DNA of 64,000 nucleotides from Hirsutella rhossiliensis (lineage: Eukaryota; Ascomycota; Sordariomycetes; Hypocreales; Ophiocordycipitaceae), in contig NW_025408683.1 in NCBI RefSeq assembly GCF_020360975.1, forward strand, positions 496,001-560,000. The letters are read 5' to 3'. The notes beneath the pieces are model-generated. The model was given only the letters and a program-made list of their open reading frames with translations, had not been told where the DNA came from and did not search any database. The position numbers and the translations under genes are program-made. This document shows, in pieces, positions 1 through 10,800 of this stretch. Numbering within the stretch: position 1 is the stretch's first letter; every line of letters begins with the position of its first letter.

Positions 1-1980
1 TATACGACTTAATAAAGAAGGAAAAAGGATTTATATAGGACGATAAAGCCAACGAAGCTTTTAAATGCATTAAGACTACGATTACGTAAGAACTAGTTTT
101 AACTACCTTCGATCTAGAACGATAAATCGAACTCGAAACCGATATATTAGACTTTGCTCTAGGAGCATAAATCGGATAAAAAGACGATAAAGGAAGACTA
201 CAACTAATTACATTTTACTCGAAAAAGCTATATAGCGCAGAACTTAATTACCCTATCTACGATAAAGAATTCCTCGCAATTATTTAAGCTTTTAAGGAAT
301 TTCGATACTACCTTCTCGGAAGTAAGTATAAAGTTAAGGTCTATATAGATTATAAGAACATCTTATACTTTATAATAATATAATAGTTAAACGGACGATA
401 GATCCGATAGGCCGAATACTTATTAGAATTCGACTACGAAATAATCTATAGGAAAGGAATAGAAAACGGTCGAGCTAATGCCTTTAGTCGACGAAGTAAC
501 TATAATATAGGAGCACCTATAGCGAAAGAATAGCTCCTAGAAATCAACGAAAACGGAAACTACTAGCAACGATAGCTAAATATAATATTTAAAGTATAAC
601 CCGACGACTCGATATACTAAAAGATCCTAAAATAGATAAAAGAATATAAAGCATTAAAGGGATACGATATAGAATATTCGGAAGTTCTAATATATAAAAA
701 CAAAATCTAGATACTACTAGCGTTACGAGATAAAGTTATATAAGATATATACGAACATCTAATATATAGATACTAAGGAATCCGAAGAATAATAGAACGG
801 ATTAAACGATAATATAACTTCCTATAGCTTAAGGAAGTAGTACGATAAGTTATTAAAAAATATAAACTTTACGCACGAAGCAAAGCTAAACGATATAAAC
901 TATACGGAGAATTGCAACCGCTACTAGTACTAGAAAAACCATAGGATTCGATAGCTTTCGACTATATTATAAAGCTACTACTATTAAAAGAACCTATAAC
1001 TAACGTTAAGTACGATAGTATATTCGTTATTACCGATAGACTAACGAAGTATAGGTACTTCTTACTATATAAAGAAGCAAGTAATATAGAAGAGCTAGTA
1101 TATATATTCCTACGAATAATTATTAGCAATCACGGACTACCGAACGAGATTGTCTCTAATAGAGGAAGCATATTTATAGCTAAGTTTTAGCAAGCTCTTA
1201 TAGCACAATTAGGGACGAAACATAAGCTTAGCATAGCTTATTACCTATAAATAGATAGATAAATAGAACGACTTAACTAAACGCTTAAACAATATTTACG
1301 ATACTATATTAGCTACGAATAAAACGATTAGGTTAAATAGCTACTAATAGCGCAACTAGCTTATAATAGCTTAGTCACGGAAACAACTAAGCTCTTACTA
1401 GCATACGCTAATTACGGATATAACCTAGAAGCATTTAAGGTTACTCGATAAGGACTATAAGCGGAACGAGCGATACTATAAGTAGATTAGCTACGAAAAT
1501 TATATAAAGAAATACAATAAGAACTTTAATTCGTTAGAGAACGAATGTCTACTTACTATAATCGGAAAAGATTATAGGGACCAATCTTTCGAGAGGGAGA
1601 CATAGTCTACCTCATACGACGAAACATTAAAATAAAACGACTAAGCAATAAATTAGATTTTAAGAAACTTAGACCGTTTAAGGTTAAGAAAGCTATTTTA
1701 AAAGTTAACTACGAACTTTCGCTACTAATAATAATACGGATATACCCGATATTTCATATCTTATTATTAGAACCAGCACCACGAAACGCTAAACTATAGG
1801 ATAAAATCGAAGTCGATAATAATTAAGAATACAAAGCCAAACAAATACTAGACATAAGAAAATAAGGTTAGTAATAGGAATACCTTATTAAGTAGAAGGG
1901 ATACGGGCTAGAGGAAAATACCTAGGAACTACTTAAGCACTTAACCTACTACGGCTCTCTACTCCGATAGTTCTACTAGG
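1..1980 (+). pseudogene. Gypsy-1 pol remnant: RNase H, integrase, chromodomain
   Basis: With TAG/TAA read as ancestral Gln/Trp, one + frame runs almost unbroken. RNase H lies at about 120-500. The integrase HHCC zinc region is at about 735-900, with its Cys and His codons turned to Tyr (YKLYARSK where CxxC is expected). The integrase core is at about 955-1350 and contains FVITDRLTKY. The residue of the VSxRG block that should be the second catalytic Asp is Asn. The terminal acidic residue in QIERLNQ is kept. A chromodomain follows at about 1826-1977 (EYKAKQILDIRK, KGYGLEENT), and its Trp codons are now stops. Chromodomains are known to direct chromoviruses to H3K9-methylated chromatin. The gene is dead through many in-frame stops. 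Confidence 0.9.
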
Positions 1981-2715
1981 CGAACCCTTAATCGGAAATA
2001 TAGGGTCACTAAGAATAGTATCCTAGTCTAATACGTCTAAGGCACTAAACGATTAAACCTCGCTAATAGCAATAGTTTCCTTATTCGATAAACGAACCGA
2101 TTCGTCTCGAGAAGAACGCGTTATACTATCTTCTTTATTAATAGCTTGTATACCCCGCTAAAACAACTTACTACCTCGGTCCTTTAGGAAACGCTTTTAT
2201 TTCCTAATCCGAGCTAGGCGAGCTATCGCTTCCTCTAACGCTTCTTCTGCTTTCCGTTCGTCCGAATCAATCTTTTACTATTGATTTATAATACGACGAA
2301 CTAGAAAAGAAGGAATATTAGCAAAAAGAACGATAGGGAAGGAAAGGGATAAAACGAACGGGCGGACGCTATATTATAACTATTATAAGAACGGCCTATA
2401 GAGGCATATTTAGAACACCGATTAGAACGCTCGCCGACTTTATAAGTTAGGCCTAACCGAAAACAACGGGAGTAAGGCATAATTTTAACACCGTGGATCT
2501 CGGTCTAGGATACTAGCTCCGATCGTTAACGCGATTTATCGGAATTACGGGAACGGGATTTTTAAACACGACTAGACATACTATTAGTAGCATATCCCGA
2601 AAGGATAAAAGAATAAGGAACGACACACTTACGCACGACGCGATAAGGGTATATTTATACACGGCGGCTAAAGTAGCAGGTCTTAGGGATAAGACTAAAA
2701 GGAGGGGAGGCATCC
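1981..2715 (+). other. Gypsy-1 copy A 3' untranslated internal region with polypurine tract
   Basis: This stretch lies between the chromodomain end and the 3' LTR and is partly conserved at 18836-19607 and 51916-52638. It ends in a 14-base purine run (AAAAGGAGGGGAGG, 2697-2710), which fits the plus-strand primer of an LTR retrotransposon. The antisense open frame over this stretch recurs in a shorter form in copy B and has no recognisable domain, so I do not call a gene. Confidence 0.6.
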
Positions 2716-3240
2716 TATTACGACCACGGTCTAGCGAACCGCGGGGACCAATATATGTCACGAGGTCACGTAACGTGGGGAGCAAGGAATATTAGACGGA
2801 CCGACGGGCCAATTAAGTTTAGAGCGACGGGCCACTCTAGCGCTCTAACGCTCTACGGCTGGGATCGTAGGATCGCTCTAGCGCTCTAACGCTCCACGGC
2901 TGGGATCGTAGGATCGCTCTAGCGCTCTAGCGCTCCTAGACGACGGGATCACCCAGCGCTCTCGGCGATCTAGGGAAGCTCTCGAGATATATAAGGAAGG
3001 AACGGAATACTCCTTTAGATAGATAGCTCGATAGCTTTTAACATCATAATTATTACGATCTCTATTACGATCCTATCTCTAATTCCGATTACTTAATTAC
3101 CTAGTTATAGTCTACGGTCTACGACCTCCGACTTATTACTAACGTGATATACTTATTATTGCTTAGACCACGCCCTATTATATCTGCTAATATAAACCCC
3201 TCGATAGGTTTATCCCTTAGGAATAACACCGGTCGTCATA
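2716..3240 (+). repeat. Gypsy-1 3' LTR, copy A
   Basis: The termini form a near-perfect inverted pair (TATTACGACC at the start, GGTCGTCATA at the end). In copies B and C they read TATAAC...GTTATA, so the ancestral ends were probably TG...CA. A TATA-like element (ATATATAAGG) lies near 2993. The last 210 bp (R-U5) are conserved in all copies, while the outer U3 differs strongly and here carries a tandem repeat. Confidence 0.8.
2835..2935 (+). repeat. 41-bp tandem repeat, about 2.5 units, in the LTR
   Basis: Units begin at 2835, 2876 and 2917, and the third is partial. The first two differ by one transition. The unit is rich in CGCTCTAG-like octamers and lies in the U3 part, where transcription-factor sites would be expected. 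It is absent from the LTRs of copies B and C. Confidence 0.75.
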
Positions 3241-4512
3241 GTTATATAGTATAGAAATAGGATTAAGGATAGGGGGGAGCCCTAGGGGACTCCTATTAGC
3301 ACTTAAGTTAGCTCTAAGGTCCTCCTATTAAAGTAAAGGGTCGATCTCCTATCGCTTACGAAGCTTAGTATTAGGCTCGTAAGCTACCTAGGGTATCCCC
3401 TAAGCTCTAGTTCCTTTATAAGCTTATTATAGTTAACTATATCGAATACGCCCTTAATATCTAGCTATAGGAATAATACGATGCCCCTCTAGGCCTACGT
3501 CGCGCGTACTAGTTCCGTTACTAATAGGATCGCCGCCTCTATAGAGCGTTCCCTCCTATTCCCTATTTATCTATTTAATAGGATGCCGTTTACCTCCGCT
3601 ACTCCTACGATCCTCTAGGCTAGTATCTACTTAAGTACTTTTCCTATTATAGGTAGGAGGGAGATTAGTCTTTAACCCCCTACCGTACGGTAGGCGTCCG
3701 GCCTCTTACCTAGCTTCTAGATAACTACTATATTCGCGCTACGGAACCGACCTAGGAAATATAAGAGTCGGGTATAAGCGTTAAAGATCGTAGCTAATCG
3801 CTAAACTAAGGCTAGGCCGTACTTCTTAATAAACCCTAAGGGGACGCCGTCCGGACCCGCCGCTTTCTAGCTTACTATCTTACCTAGCGTCCCTACGACG
3901 TCGGCTAGCTAGATCTATTAGTTAACTATAAGGGTCGCCTCGGCCGTAGGCCGGGGTAGCCCTTAGGTCGTACCGGCCTCCGGTAGGAAGAACTTAGCGG
4001 CTAGTAGCTAGGCCTTCCCTTTAAAGGTTTCCGTTAGTTAGTCCTCGCTTTCCTTAACTAGCGGTAGGATATAGGTCGGTTCCAGTAATAGCCTACTACG
4101 GAGTCTTACCTACCTCTCTACGTTCTAGAGCTTAGTATTATCGGCGCTAAATTCCTCTAGGAACTCGCGCTAGTAGGCCCTCCTTACCTCGCGGACGGTC
4201 CGCTTCTAAGCCGTAGACGCCTCGTATAGGTCTTCCTAGTTCGCCTTATTCCTTTCCCGCCTATACTTCCTCCTCGCCCTCTTAGCCTCCCTCGTCGCCC
4301 TCCCTACCTCCGGGGTAAACTATACGTTGCCCTTAGGTAATGCTCGCCCCCGGCGCGGAACTATAGCTATCGCGATCTACTCTAGAGTAGCGAAGACGTA
4401 GTCTAGGTCCTTATCGATATCCTTAGGCGTCTAGAGCATTAGCTAGTATAGTCCTAGCTAGGACGTAGTCTCGGCTTTAACTAGCTTTGCTTCCGCTTCT
4501 TTCTACCTTAAG
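3241..4512 (-). pseudogene. Tad1/I-like LINE ORF2 fragment (linker and first half of reverse transcriptase)
   Basis: Read on the - strand with TAG/TAA as Trp/Gln, the frame shows a basic linker (REAKRARRKYRRERNK), then the RT block KAAGPDGVPLG at about 3838-3876. Further on come an RPDAYRTVGG...LISLLP block, a GNRRERSIEAA block and a LQLDIKGVFD block. These are typical of non-LTR retrotransposon RT of the Tad1/I group. The fragment stops before the YxDD catalytic box, where the Gypsy-1 LTR ends at 3240. At its other end it meets a partial Gypsy-1 LTR. It is RIP-mutated but still fairly GC-rich. Confidence 0.8.
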
Positions 4513-4721
4513 GCTTTTAATATATTATAATTATTACGATCTCTATTACGATCTTATCTTTAATTCTAATTACTTAATTACCTAGTTATAGTCTATAGTC
4601 TATAACCTCCGACTTATTACTAACGTAATATACTTATTATTACTTAGACTACGCCTTATTATATCTACTAATATAAACCCCTCGATAGGTTTATCTCTTA
4701 AGAATAATACCGGTCGTTATA
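4513..4721 (+). repeat. Partial Gypsy-1 LTR (R-U5 end only)
   Basis: It is nearly identical to 3033-3240, including the ATAATTATTACGATCTCTAT stretch that distinguishes copy A from copies B and C, and it ends in GGTCGTTATA. No U3, purine tract or pol is attached. With the LTR at 2716-3240 it brackets the LINE fragment. Confidence 0.8.
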
Positions 4722-6147
4722 TAAGCGCGGTAGTTAGCGGTAGATTTACTTAGAAAATTACTAGTAAAATACTAAGTCCTTACTATAGTATTTATAGACT
4801 TAGATAGTAGGAACCTTAAATATAAGTATAAGAAGAGCGCGGTTTAATATAAGAAAGGGAGTATAAAAGAATAAGAAAATTAGTTCCTTAAAAAATTTAA
4901 ACGTAAGTACTAAAATATAAGACTAGATTACCGCTTATTATAGGTAGCCTATTAGTACTTATTAGCTAGTTAACCTATCCCTAGACTTTTAAGAGAATAA
5001 GCGGTAATAGCGCGTACTATATACTATTATTTCTCTTTTTTTATTTAAAGCCCGTAACCTATATAAATATAACTAGCTATACTTCTCTATACCTTATAGC
5101 ACCGCTACCTATTATAGTACTATTATAACTTACGTAACTACCTAAACTAGTAAGAATATAACGTTAACTATCTAACTATAGTAGGTTAGCGCTTTTTATT
5201 ACTTAGATCTTAGTACTTCTTTATACGTTTATTTTAATAACTATACTTTATTATTATTAAGCTCTAGTAATTTATCTAGCGACTTACTACCCTTAGTTTT
5301 AGATATTATAAGGAAAACCCTTAGTACCCCTTATAACGCCTATAAGTAGTTTACCTTATTATTTAATAAGGACGAGCTTCTCCCTCTATCGCTATATAAC
5401 CTAGATAAGGCTATCTTCCTTAATAAAACTAAGATAATAGCTAGCGCCCTTAGAACTATATAGATCGCTACTATCTTAGCTAATATTATTAATAAGCTCC
5501 TATTTAAATAGGTCGCTTCTATTAACGCTAAGATACTTAAGATTATCGCTATTATTACTAGCGCGAAGTACCTTTTTATTTATTAAAATATATTTAATCC
5601 CGCTACTATAAAAGAGCGCGAGGCTACTAGTACCCTAAGAGCCTATAAGTTTAGAGAGAGCTTTAAGCGTACCCTAGCTAAGACTAAAGGATCCGCTATA
5701 GTTAACCTTACCTTTAATAAGCTATTAAGGAACCCGTTTATTAAATACTTACTTACCGCCGCCGCGGCCTTGCCTTTTACTCCCTTTAAGTAAGCTAACT
5801 TATTCGCTAAGGAATAGGCCCTAAAGCTAGTTTAACTAAAGCTTAACCCCTTCTAGGTTCTAAGCTATAGAAAACCTAGACTATTTATTATTATACCTTT
5901 TATAATATACTATAATAACCTAAGCGATCTAAATAGCTATATAAGTATTATTTACTTTAAGTTAAAAGCGCTAGTTTATAAAACCTTAAATATAGCTATA
6001 ATTTAAGTAAATCTATTTACTACTATCTATAAAAAGGCTAATACTAACATCTTACTTAGCTAGTATACTACTTTTATTAAATTACCCGCTAGCTTTATTT
6101 ATTAGTTTATATTCGCTGCTTATCTCTTAAATAACTTACTTAAGCTC
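4722..6147 (+). other. Unassigned AT-rich RIP-mutated sequence with a decayed + strand open frame
   Basis: I recognise no element here. From about 5225 to 6140 one + strand frame of about 300 codons is interrupted only by TAG and TAA, which fits a former gene mutated by RIP. It contains stretches such as KEREATSTLRAYKFRESF and ends just before the Gypsy-2 LTR. I cannot match it to a family. The 4722-5225 part shows nothing identifiable. Confidence 0.4.
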
Positions 6148-6152
6148 GCTAT

Positions 6153-6338
6153 TATTATAGAGTAAGTAGAAGTATATATATAGGTACTATCTATAAAATA
6201 ATATTATTAAGCTATATAGAGCTTTTCTATATATAGCTAGCTTATATATATATATATAGGATCTAGCCTTTTATATATAACTATATAGCTTAGGCCGTAG
6301 CCTAAGCTTATAACCTATAATAGTTAAAGACTCTTATA
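6153..6338 (-). repeat. Gypsy-2 LTR (3' LTR of the - strand element)
   Basis: It is 186 bp, collinear with 13649-13834, and runs from TATTATAGAGTAAG to AAAGACTCTTATA. It is very TA-rich. Confidence 0.8.
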
Positions 6339-7860
6339 TAATACCCTCCCTTTAGCGTAGCGCGGCGCTGCCTTATTAATAGCTTTTATATAATTAGGCC
6401 TTAGGCTCCTTATACCGCTAGCTCTACCTTACCCTTTTCCGTTAATTATACTAGCCCTACTAGCCTTATTATCCTTACGCTTACTAACCTAGGTAGCTAG
6501 TACCTAGCTCTATACCTATCGGCCGGTAAGCTATATAAATAAGGGCGCGGCTTATTATATATACCCCTAAGTAGCCGGCGGCCGGCCTAGACCTATATAA
6601 GCCTTAGGTTACCCGTCCCCTTAGCCTTAAGCAGCCTCCTTTACTAAAGGGTATATAAGGAGGCATCTCTCTTTCTTCTTTCTTTTCCTTTTCCTCCTTC
6701 TTTAACTATAGTAATAGTAGTAATAAATAAGTTCTACTTTACTTAAAGCGTTAGTTCGTTCCTAGCTATATAGGCTACCTTATTAATAAGTACTTATAAG
6801 AATAGCTATAGTAATAATAGTAGTAATAGTAATAATAACCTCTTTAACTAGTAAGTCCTTTATCCTATAAAGTAAAAGGCCGTGATCTACTATACTAACT
6901 TTTATTATAAATATATTTACCTTTCCCTCTTCCTCTTTATCCTTCTTAGAGTATATAGAGTCGTTTATTAACGCTATACTAAGCGCGGCTAATAACGACT
7001 CCGCCGCTACCGCCGCTCCTACCTACGCCCCCGCGACTACGCCTACCGCCGCCGCCTCTACCTTTACTACGCTAGCCGCCCTTACGTTACCTTTCTAGGT
7101 AATAACGCTATCCCTACTACCGCTTATAACGCCCGGCCCCTCTACCCTTACCTCCGCTTCTACTACCCCTATAAGTCCGCTACCTAATAAGTATAGTAGC
7201 TATTTTCCGCTAACTTCTTAAAGTATAAGCGCTAAGTATAAGCTAGAGCCGCCTACGCGGCCCCCTATATATAGTATATATTATAAGAGCTCCCTTACGC
7301 TAACTAAGTTAAGCGCCGCTATAGTAGTAGTTATTATTAATATATATATACCGGCCGCGCTTATAAAGCGGCGCCTCCTATCTTACTTACTATAGCGTTA
7401 GCTTAGAAGGCTAGCGCGTATAGGTAGGCACGGGGGGCTACTAAGAAGCGCCTTACCGCCGCCGCCGCTACCTACTATAATCTCCGCGCCCTTAAGCGCT
7501 AGGGCCTTATCCTTAAGTAAGTTCCTCTTCTCTAACTCTTTTACTTCCGCTATTAACTCCCTTAGTACTAGGGATACTACCTCTATTGCCCTATCGGCGG
7601 TCCCCTTAGCCGTGCCCGCTATTACCCCTACCGCTACTACTAGCCGCCTCCCTCTTACCTTTAATACCCTTAGAGCCGCCGCTACTACTAACTAGCTCGC
7701 GGGCTTAAAGGGCCGCTTAAGTACCTTAGGGAGCGCTACCGCTGCTAATAAGGTAAAAGAAAGTAATAAGGATAAAGATAATAATAATAATAATAATAAA
7801 AGTAAGGATAAGGAGTAGGTCTAGGTAGTTTAAGGGCTTTACCTTAAAATAAACGCTATT
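6339..7860. other. Gypsy-2 segment between integrase and 3' LTR, with a GC-rich core
   Basis: About 6940-7740 is much richer in GC (runs of GCCGCC and CCGCTAC) than the rest of the element. It reads fairly open on both strands once TAG/TAA are ignored: Ser/Thr/Pro/Ala-rich on +, Ala/Glu/Leu-rich on -. I cannot decide whether it encodes an extra protein. About 400 bp of it (6992-7395) recur at the right edge of the window. A run of AAT triplets lies near 7778-7798. Confidence 0.45.
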
Positions 7861-7899
7861 TTTATCTCTACTTATACTATTATACTTATATTATTATAA

Positions 7900-10800
7900 C
7901 TACCTACTTTACTTTATTTACTTTATAGTCTTAGCCTAAGCTACTACTAGTAGTTTATTAGTTTATTATTCTTATTTACTAGCTTAAATAAGGCCTTAAA
8001 CTTATTAAGAGCTATAGCTCTTATAAACTTATATATAGGTTCTTATATAAGGTCGAGATACCTACGCTACTTAATAAGGACCTCTTAGTATTTCTCTTTA
8101 CTAAACCTTTTCTAGCGCGCGGCCTATATCTCTTTAACCTTAAACGTATCCTCTTCCTTTCCTTTAATTATAAGCGGTTAAGCGTCTACTACTTCTTATA
8201 TAAGTAGTAAGTTAAGGGAGGGTTAGTAAAAGAGGTCTATATTAATCTTATTATAGACCCCTATTAAAAGACTATTAAGCTCTATAACCTATAAGCTAAT
8301 AACTCTTTATACCGTAAACTTTATATATAGCTAGTTAAGCTTCTTTTTTAGCTATACTAACTTATAGTTATAGAGGTCTAGCTATACCTTATCTCTTACT
8401 ATAAACCTATTTACTAGAGCCTTAGTCTTATTAGTATACTACTCTTAATCTTATACTACGGCGACTATTATAAATTAATAATAATCTATAGTCTCTTATA
8501 GCTTTTATATAAATATAAAGGCGCGGCCCTTTAATAATAAATTACTATACTACTCTACTACTATATTTATAGTAAAGGGAACTAATAAAGGTAGTTTAAA
8601 GCTATATATTATAAAGAAAAGGGCTATCTTAATAAAGGTATATAGTCTATTATTTAATATAAGTTAGGCTATTAGGAGCTACTAGTCTTATTTTACTTAG
8701 TTATAAGCTATAATAGCTTATAAGTAAGCTTACGCCTCTTAGTTAACCTTCTTAGTCCCTTTATAGGTCTATAAGTAATATACTATACTAAGTAGCTATA
8801 TAATTTAAAGTAGCTAGTATAAGTACTATTAAAAGTAGCTAGTTTAATTTAATCCCTTATTACTTATAATAAAAGCTAGCTAGCTATATAAGCGGGCTTA
8901 GTACTATAAGAAGCGCTTTATATAAAACTTTATATTTATAAATAGTATTAGCTTTAATACTATAGACTTACTAAGTCGGTCCTTAATTACCTATATATAG
9001 TAGTTACTACCTTTTATAAGTAAGAGGTTTATTATAAAGTCTATTTATATATATATATAAAACCGGTTAGGTATTAAAAGCTACTTAAGTAGCCCTTTAA
9101 GCTATATTTTTTAGATCTTAGTATAGCTATAAATATTATAGTTATAAAGGAAGTAATAAATATAGTACTATAGGAAGGGCTAGTAAAAGTCCCTTATAAG
9201 GCCTATTATTATACCCTACTAGCTTAGGTAACCTATAATACTAGAGTTATATATAAGCTAGACTAGCCTCCCTTAGAGCTCGTTTTATTTATATAGCTCC
9301 GGCGGTTTATCCTTCTCCTTAGCTTCTATAGTATATAGTATACCTAGCACCTATAGTCTCCCCCGCTAACGTAGGTGCCCTTATAGGTTAATATAATAGT
9401 CGGCTACCTATACCTTTAGCTTTAGCTTTAGATTTAAGCGTTATACGCTAAACTTAATAGTATAGTATATACTCTTATAAATATAGTCGAGAGATAATAT
9501 CCTATCTTATAAGTATTAAAGGGCTTTATCCTAGAATACCCTTACTATACGCGCCTTAGGGCCGGTCTATCCCTCTTCCTTAGACTAAGGTAAAGGTATA
9601 AGGAGGCGCTTATCTATTAACCTTATACCTTCTTTTATTAAGGAAGCTTTTATATAGGTCTATAGCGCTTCTTATAAGATAAGCTATAAAGTCTTACGCT
9701 TTAATATCCGATCTTATTAGCTAGTCTTAATCTTACTAGGAAAGCGCGTTTAGTACTATAGAGTCCTACCTTAGCTAGTACTTAATTATAAAGTAAAAGT
9801 ATAAAAGGTACTCCGCTTAGCGGGCCTACCGCTTTAAGAGGTACTAGTAGGTTATAAAGTACTTAAGGTTCTTATAATTTATAAGAACTTCGAAGCTTTT
9901 ATAGCTCTAAAGCTTTACTTACTACTACTTAAGGTAGCTAATAATCGCTAGTATCTCTTTATTATAAATAGCGTAATTCTGCTTTACTATAGTTAGCTTA
10001 TAGGAGTAGAACGCTACTAGTTACTTCCGCTCGTTTACCTCTTAAGAGAGCGTCCCTTTAAGTACCTAGCCGCTATAGTCTACTTTAACTAATATAGACC
10101 GGTCGAAGTCTTACTAAAGTAATACTAAGGCTTATAAGAATAAGTCCTTAAGCGTATAGAACGCTCTTTCTTATATAGGCCCTTAATAAAAAGCAGTCTT
10201 CTTCTTAGTAATCTTATTTAAAGGTATTATAATATAAAAGAAGCCCTTAATAAATATCCTATAATAGTTCGCGAACCTAAGGAAGCTTTATACGCTTATC
10301 TATATATTTAGGGCCGCTTAGTCTTAGATCGCTTAAATCTTTATAGGATCCGCTTATATACCTATGCTTATATAGATAATAAAGCCTAAGTACTTAACTT
10401 TTTTAACCTTAAACTTATACTTATCTAAGTTAAGGTAGAGCCTATAAAGTTAAAGGCGCTCTAAGACCCTTTATACTTTCTATATATAGTCCTTATAAGA
10501 GTCGCTTATATAAATAAGGATATTATCTATATATATAAAAGTAAATATATTAAGGAAGTCTTAAAGTATATTATTAATATAACGCTAAAAGGTAGCGGGC
10601 GCTCTTAAAAGGCTAAAGGGCGTTATAAGTTACTTAAATAAGCTATAGTATATATAAAACGCTATCTTTTACTTATTACCCTCTAAGATCTATACTTTAT
10701 AGAACGCTTATTTTATATTTAGCTTTATAAACTACTTTACCTTTAAGAGGTTATAGAGTATATCTAAGATTAAGGGTAAGGGGTAGCGGTCTAGCCTTAT

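Larger units (their letters stand above)
1..3240 (+). mobile_element. Gypsy-1 copy A: 3' half of a RIP-mutated Ty3/Gypsy chromovirus
   Basis: The copy enters from the left window edge inside the reverse transcriptase/RNase H region. It continues through RNase H, integrase, chromodomain, a 3' untranslated internal stretch, a purine tract (2697-2710) and a 3' LTR ending at 3240. The same element recurs at 13990-20054 and 46145-53105, colinear over several kilobases. Copy A is the least mutated of the three: it keeps more CG and fewer TA changes. It abuts a LINE fragment at 3241. Confidence 0.9.

Noticed and set aside
2513..2785. 90-codon - strand open frame, with a related 61-codon frame at 19417-19602
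   Set aside because: Both lie antisense in the 3' untranslated stretch of Gypsy-1 copies, diverge quickly and have no domain. Shared position comes from shared repeat ancestry.
6230..6270. TA-rich microsatellite as a separate feature
   Set aside because: It is part of the Gypsy-2 LTR and recurs at 13725-13765.
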